A stretch of 9,824 nt of DNA from Bacteroidota bacterium. GTDB lineage: Bacteria > Bacteroidota > Bacteroidia > UBA7662. Positions 6,559 to 9,824 of this stretch are shown in pieces. Location of the stretch: assembly GCA_016868875.1 (NCBI GenBank), contig VGFN01000044.1:1-9824 (forward strand), written 5' to 3'. The notes beneath the pieces are model-generated. The model ran no database searches. It saw only the letters and a list, made by a program, of their open reading frames with translations, and was not told the origin of the DNA. Position numbers and translations under genes: made by a program. Position 1 is the stretch's first letter. Each line of letters starts with the position of its first letter.

Positions 6559-7586
6559 GGATATAATATTTCGCTGTAATCGCTAAGGCTGAGTTCCAAG
6601 GGCATGGGTGATGGGTTCCCGCTTAGTTTAACGTGACGGCCCAGCATGGAATTGCGCAAGGTCATTCCTTGAATCACGGAACCTTCACCCACTATGGAGG
6701 AGGTGATGGTGGATTGGGAAACCCGGGCCCCTGCCCCTACTGAAACATGAGGCCCCAAGGTAGAATGGCTAATTTGGCAACCTGGCCCAACATAACAGGG
6801 AGCGATTAGCTCACAATCCTCCAGCATGGCCGTGGGATCTACCAGGGTTTCGTTTTGACGCTCGTTCAAATAGTCCAAATAGCGCCCGTTGGTATGCACC
6901 ATCGCGTCTTTGTTTCCGCAATCCAGCCACTCGGTCACTGTACCCGGATAAAAGCGCAAGCCTTTTGATTTCATGTTTTCCAAGGCGGAAGTCAATTGGT
7001 ATTCGCCTTTGTCCATCACGCCGTGATCAATCAGGTATTGCAATTCGGAACGTAGGTTAGCCCCGTCTTTGAAATAGTAAATACCGATAATAGCCAGGTC
7101 CGATATGAAGACGGGGGGTTTCTCGTGAAATGCCCCAATCCAACCCGCCTCGTTCAGTTCCACCACCCCAAAGGCCCGGGGATCTTCCACCTGCTGAACC
7201 CAGATTATGCCTTCCTGTTCGGTATCCAAAACAAAATCAGCCTTGAACAAGGTATCCGCGAAGGCCACCACTACAGGGCCCTTCAGGCTGTCTTTGGCAC
7301 AAAGAATGGCGTGAGCGGTGCCCAAGGCTTCTTCTTGGTAATGAATACTACCCTTGGCACCAAGGTGACGAGCAATGTCCAGCAATTGTTCTTCGACGGA
7401 GGCCCCGAAGGAAGGGGCGGTGATGAACGCAATATGTTCCACCTTCTGCCCGCACACCTTAACAATATCTTCCATCAATCTTTCGACGATGGGCTTTCCG
7501 GCGATTGGCAACAAAGGTTTGGCGGTGGTCAAGGTATGAGGCCGCATGCGCTTGCCCAGCCCGGCCATAGGGACTATTATGTTCAT
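6555..7586 (-). CDS. Sugar-phosphate nucleotidyltransferase with C-terminal beta-helix
   Basis: A 343-residue enzyme of the RmlA/GlmU-like nucleotidyltransferase family, which joins a sugar-1-phosphate to an NTP to make an activated NDP-sugar in the cytoplasm. Residues 1-240 form the catalytic Rossmann-like domain: G9-L-G11-K-R13-M-R15-P16 and K24-P-L-L-P bind the nucleotide and phosphates; L-G-T-A-H-A-I lies near residue 98; F-A-D111-T-L-F replaces the more usual G-D; E155-K-P and W-L-D222-C-G complete the site. Residues ~249-320 show hexapeptide repeats of a left-handed beta-helix (for example C-Y-V-G-P-G, V-S-V-G-A-G, S-I-V-G-E-G), used for trimer formation or acyl transfer in related enzymes; whether an acetyltransferase activity exists is not visible. 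The sugar and the nucleotide cannot be told from sequence alone. It starts 8 bases after the flippase stop and its TGA overlaps the TTG start of the TPR gene. Confidence 0.9.
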   Translation of the reverse strand: MNIIVPMAGLGKRMRPHTLTTAKPLLPIAGKPIVERLMEDIVKVCGQKVEHIAFITAPSFGASVEEQLLDIARHLGAKGSIHYQEEALGTAHAILCAKDSLKGPVVVAFADTLFKADFVLDTEQEGIIWVQQVEDPRAFGVVELNEAGWIGAFHEKPPVFISDLAIIGIYYFKDGANLRSELQYLIDHGVMDKGEYQLTSALENMKSKGLRFYPGTVTEWLDCGNKDAMVHTNGRYLDYLNERQNETLVDPTAMLEDCELIAPCYVGPGCQISHSTLGPHVSVGAGARVSQSTITSSIVGEGSVIQGMTLRNSMLGRHVKLSGNPSPMPLELSLSDYSEILYP

Positions 7587-7594
7587 AAAATCAA

Positions 7595-9076
7595 TTAAGC
7601 CACAAATTTAAGCCATTTGCTCAAGGGGATGATGCCCAAGAGCGCCCCCATGAGCAGCACTTTGAAGACGGCGGACATGGTGGTAATTTCTTGGCCAACC
7701 CAAAGGCGATCAACGCCAAAAAGGAATAAAGCCCAGCAACCCAGCAAGAACCAGGCTTTCCAAGGATAGGGAATGGGATGGAGTCGGTGGCCAATCAGCG
7801 CAGAGGCGCCAAATAATGAGGCATAACACAAGAGTGTCACCCAAGCGCAGGCCGTGTATCCGTACAGTGGAATGCCCCACCAGTTACCGACCAAGGTGAT
7901 GACCGCTGAACCCAAGCCTAACCACAGACCCCAGCGGGTTTGATCGCTTCGCTTGAACCAAATGGAGTGATTGTAGTACCAGCCCAGGCATAGATTGGCG
8001 GCCAACAAGATCGGAACCACCGCCAGTCCTTCGTGGTAGGCCGATCCGATGAAAACCTTGGCCCAATCCAACCAGAGCATCACCGTCAAGAAAATCCCCC
8101 ACCCCGCCAAACTGTAGTACCAGAAAACCTCCCCGTAACGAGGTTGTCGTGGTCGTGCGTCGGTGGGATCATCTTCCTGAACAGACTGTCCTGATCCCAG
8201 AAAATACGGTTCAGCCCCCATGCGGAATGCTTGGGTAAACAAGCTCATCAGGATGGATAATTTGTAAACCGCCCCGTACAGGCCCACCTGCCACAACGCT
8301 TGCTCCGTGGTCCCCGCCCAACGGAATTTGAGCATGATGCGGTCCACGGTTTCGTTGAGCATTCCCGCCAAACCTGCCACCAACAAGGGCCATGCATAGG
8401 CCAACATGGGCTTCAAGGTAGACCACTGGAAATCCCCGGGTCTGGGCCACAGCCTCACCAAGAAGAGCAAGGTCAATAAATTGGCAAACACATTACTCAT
8501 AAATACCCAATCCAAAGGTGCCGCCTGATGACCCTGCAAGGGCGTCTGCTTGAAACCCAAAAAATAGACCTGCATTCCCACCAAGATCAGAATATTCGAG
8601 AACTTGATTGTAACATATTGCAGACTTCGCCCCTCTTGCCTCAGTTTGGCAAAGGGCAGCGCCGAGAGGGCATCCACCGTAAAAATGATGGCAAACCAAC
8701 GAATGTAGTTGGAATGCTCCGGATGCTTGAGCAAAAGTGCCCAATGCTCGGCACCCAACCAGAGCAGCGAGCTCAGGGCAAACGAAGTCACCAATAGAGC
8801 GTAGAATCCTGACGCATAGACTTTGGATGAGTTCCCCGTCGAAGCGTTTTCTTGATTACGGAAACGGAAAAAGGCAGTCTCCATCCCGTAGGTATAAAGC
8901 ACCGCTCCCAAAGCGGCCCAGGCATAGAAATCGGTAATCACCCCGTATTCAGCCGGAGCAAAGAGCCGGGTATGCAAGGGAACCAGCAGGTAATTCAGCA
9001 AGCGTCCTAACACGGTACTCAAACCGTAGAGCACGGTTTGGGAAGCCAGTTGACGCAGATCCGATGAGGACTTCAT
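7595..9076 (-). CDS. Wzx-like polysaccharide/lipid-linked glycan flippase (MOP superfamily)
   Basis: A 493-residue integral membrane protein with about 12-14 hydrophobic helices, the size and layout of Wzx/RfbX-type transporters, which flip undecaprenyl-linked sugars across the inner membrane. The N-terminus carries the family hallmark: an amphipathic start, then G-R-L-L-N-Y-L-L-V-P-L-H-T-R-L-F (residues ~24-39) and P-A-E-Y-G-V-I, followed by Y-G-M-E-T-A-F-F-R-F. A charged cytoplasmic loop (about residues 288-310, Q-E-D-D-P-T-D-A-R-P-R-Q-P-R) divides the two halves. It is the first gene of the five-gene - strand unit, 118 bases downstream of idi. Its pairing with a sugar nucleotidyltransferase fits a role in exporting a glycan or lipid-linked precursor, but the substrate is unknown. 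The ATG start at 9076 fits the expected family N-terminus. Confidence 0.9.
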   Translation of the reverse strand: MKSSSDLRQLASQTVLYGLSTVLGRLLNYLLVPLHTRLFAPAEYGVITDFYAWAALGAVLYTYGMETAFFRFRNQENASTGNSSKVYASGFYALLVTSFALSSLLWLGAEHWALLLKHPEHSNYIRWFAIIFTVDALSALPFAKLRQEGRSLQYVTIKFSNILILVGMQVYFLGFKQTPLQGHQAAPLDWVFMSNVFANLLTLLFLVRLWPRPGDFQWSTLKPMLAYAWPLLVAGLAGMLNETVDRIMLKFRWAGTTEQALWQVGLYGAVYKLSILMSLFTQAFRMGAEPYFLGSGQSVQEDDPTDARPRQPRYGEVFWYYSLAGWGIFLTVMLWLDWAKVFIGSAYHEGLAVVPILLAANLCLGWYYNHSIWFKRSDQTRWGLWLGLGSAVITLVGNWWGIPLYGYTACAWVTLLCYASLFGASALIGHRLHPIPYPWKAWFLLGCWALFLFGVDRLWVGQEITTMSAVFKVLLMGALLGIIPLSKWLKFVA

Positions 9077-9194
9077 TTGACCTATTTGGACAGACTAATA
9101 GAATAATTCTCCTAACACAACTGTATTTAACGCCCAAAACATGACTTGGATTAATCTTTAGCTGTAAATAGTGTTATTAAAAAACGTCTTGAAA
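9077..9194 (-). promoter_or_regulatory. AT-rich intergenic region, possible promoter of the five-gene envelope unit
   Basis: This is the longest gene-free stretch, lying between the idi stop and the flippase start, both on the - strand. On the - strand, TACAGTTG (9125-9118) matches TAnnTTTG at five of six fixed positions and would place the transcript start about 35 bases before the ATG; no good -33 TTG is found at the usual spacing. An 8-base palindrome, GATTAATC, lies at about 9149-9156. A T-run follows the idi stop on the - strand but without a hairpin, so no intrinsic terminator is visible and read-through from idi is possible. Confidence 0.3.
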
Positions 9195-9740
9195 TTAAGT
9201 GTGACTCAAAGGATTGCTTCGCAAAACTTCGGCGCATCTTGGATAAATATGCTTGAACCAAAACGTAAAATCCTCGGGTCGACGGTCCATCCAAGATTCC
9301 AGGTCCGCCAAAGAAACCCAAAGGGCAGATTGAACTTCGGCAGGATCAATTTGAAAGGGACCGTCCGAATGCCCGATAAATACATGGTCCAGTTCGTGTT
9401 CGCTCAGCCCGTTTTCGAAGGCCGTTTGGTAGATGAACCAGAAGGGGGAATGCAAGTCGCAGACCATCCCCATCTCTTCTTGCAAGCGTCGGTTAGCGGC
9501 TTGGTTCACCGATTCGCCGGGAAGCGGATGGCTGCAGCAGGTGTTCGTCCACAGCCCTCCGGAATGGTACTTGTCCAGGTTACGCCGTTGCAACAGCAAC
9601 TCCCCTACCGAATTGAACACGAATACCGAGAAAGCCCGATGAAGCAAGGCCTTCTGGTGGGCCTCCATTTTGGGGGCTAGGCCGATTTCACGGTCTTCGT
9701 GGTCCACCAGAATAACCAAAGGCTCTGCATTCAAAGTCAT
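9195..9740 (-). CDS. idi: Isopentenyl-diphosphate delta-isomerase, type I
   Basis: A 181-residue Nudix-fold enzyme, the usual length for bacterial type I Idi, which interconverts isopentenyl and dimethylallyl diphosphate for cytoplasmic isoprenoid synthesis (quinones, carotenoids, undecaprenyl carrier). The active site looks intact: W-T-N-T-C-C-S-H-P places the catalytic cysteine at C69 (a second Cys, C68, sits where E. coli has Val) with metal-binding H71; H28 and H34 match the other metal histidines; S-E114-H-E116 supplies the catalytic and metal-binding glutamates. The Nudix-like helix G75-E-S...R-R-L-Q-E-E-M-G follows. The ATG at 9740 gives a normal N-terminus. Its product ultimately feeds the lipid carrier used by flippases such as the downstream gene, but co-transcription across the 118-base gap is not demonstrated. 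Confidence 0.95.
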   Translation of the reverse strand: MTLNAEPLVILVDHEDREIGLAPKMEAHQKALLHRAFSVFVFNSVGELLLQRRNLDKYHSGGLWTNTCCSHPLPGESVNQAANRRLQEEMGMVCDLHSPFWFIYQTAFENGLSEHELDHVFIGHSDGPFQIDPAEVQSALWVSLADLESWMDRRPEDFTFWFKHIYPRCAEVLRSNPLSHT

Positions 9741-9755
9741 GTCGCAATTTAGCCA

Positions 9756-9824
9756 TTAACCACCAATGCCCACCGCCATAGCCAAGACCAATAACCCACC
9801 CTTGTGGTGCATCAAACGTTTCGC
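9756..9824 (-). CDS. Possible C-terminal end of an unidentified gene (partial)
   Basis: On the - strand the frame is open from the window edge for 22 codons and ends at TAA (9758-9756), 15 bases before the idi ATG. The fragment reads A-K-R-L-M-H-H-K-G-G followed by a hydrophobic L-L-V-L-A-M-A-V-G-I-G-G end. The placement and close spacing fit an upstream gene of the idi operon, but an open run this short can occur by chance. I do not recognise the family. Confidence 0.4.
   Translation of the reverse strand, partial: AKRLMHHKGGLLVLAMAVGIGG

Noticed and set aside
7125..7598. 157-codon + strand open frame
   Set aside because: Antisense to the nucleotidyltransferase, whose motifs are unambiguous; the translated product resembles no family.
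9171..9680. 169-codon + strand open frame
   Set aside because: Antisense to idi, whose catalytic residues are all present; no support of its own.
9768..9824. Start of a divergent + strand gene (ATG at 9768)
   Set aside because: Fewer than 20 codons are visible, with no signal or family resemblance; the - strand frame ending just before idi fits the context better.
1..9824. Mobile elements, CRISPR arrays, tRNA or rRNA genes, phage or defence genes
   Set aside because: No terminal inverted repeats, spaced direct repeats, transposase-like proteins or RNA-gene patterns were seen; nearly all bases are in core-type coding genes.

Overview
This window reads as chromosomal DNA from a member of the Bacteroidota (Bacteroidetes). 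The strongest indicators are the C-terminus of a GldG-type gliding ABC-transporter protein, a DnaN opening with the phylum-typical MKFIVSSS, a DUF4292 lipoprotein, Bacteroidota-style lipoproteins with loose lipoboxes, a TACCTTTA -7-like box, and a general lack of strong Shine-Dalgarno sequences. Base composition looks close to even, so this is not a very AT-rich flavobacterium. I cannot resolve the order. I see no mobile elements, CRISPR arrays, tRNA or rRNA genes; coding density is very high and the longest gene-free stretch is about 118 bases.

Left block, + strand (1-2537): the 3' end of gldG, a DUF4340 membrane-anchored protein overlapping it by four bases, then after 40 bases dnaN (sliding clamp). 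A weak Bacteroidota-type promoter box lies in the gap before dnaN.

Middle and right block, - strand (9076 down to 2538): five tightly packed genes that look like one transcription unit. In transcription order they are a Wzx/MOP-type polysaccharide flippase, a sugar-phosphate nucleotidyltransferase with a left-handed beta-helix tail (8-base gap), a TPR lipoprotein starting at TTG (4-base overlap), a DUF4292 LolB-like lipoprotein (16-base gap), and an EnvC-like coiled-coil protein with a degenerate LytM/M23 domain (6-base gap). Together they suggest an envelope function: activating a sugar, flipping a lipid-linked glycan, and periplasmic or outer-membrane handling coupled to control of peptidoglycan hydrolysis. 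dnaN and the EnvC-like gene are convergent and abut with no base between their stop codons.

Far right (9077-9824, - strand): an AT-rich intergenic stretch that may hold the promoter of the five-gene unit, then idi (type I isopentenyl diphosphate isomerase, all catalytic residues visible), and possibly the last 22 codons of an unidentified gene running off the window.

Most of this is conserved core-genome content rather than a new accessory system. The best leads are the uncharacterised five-gene envelope unit, the catalytically dead LytM domain in it, and the DUF4340 partner of GldG.
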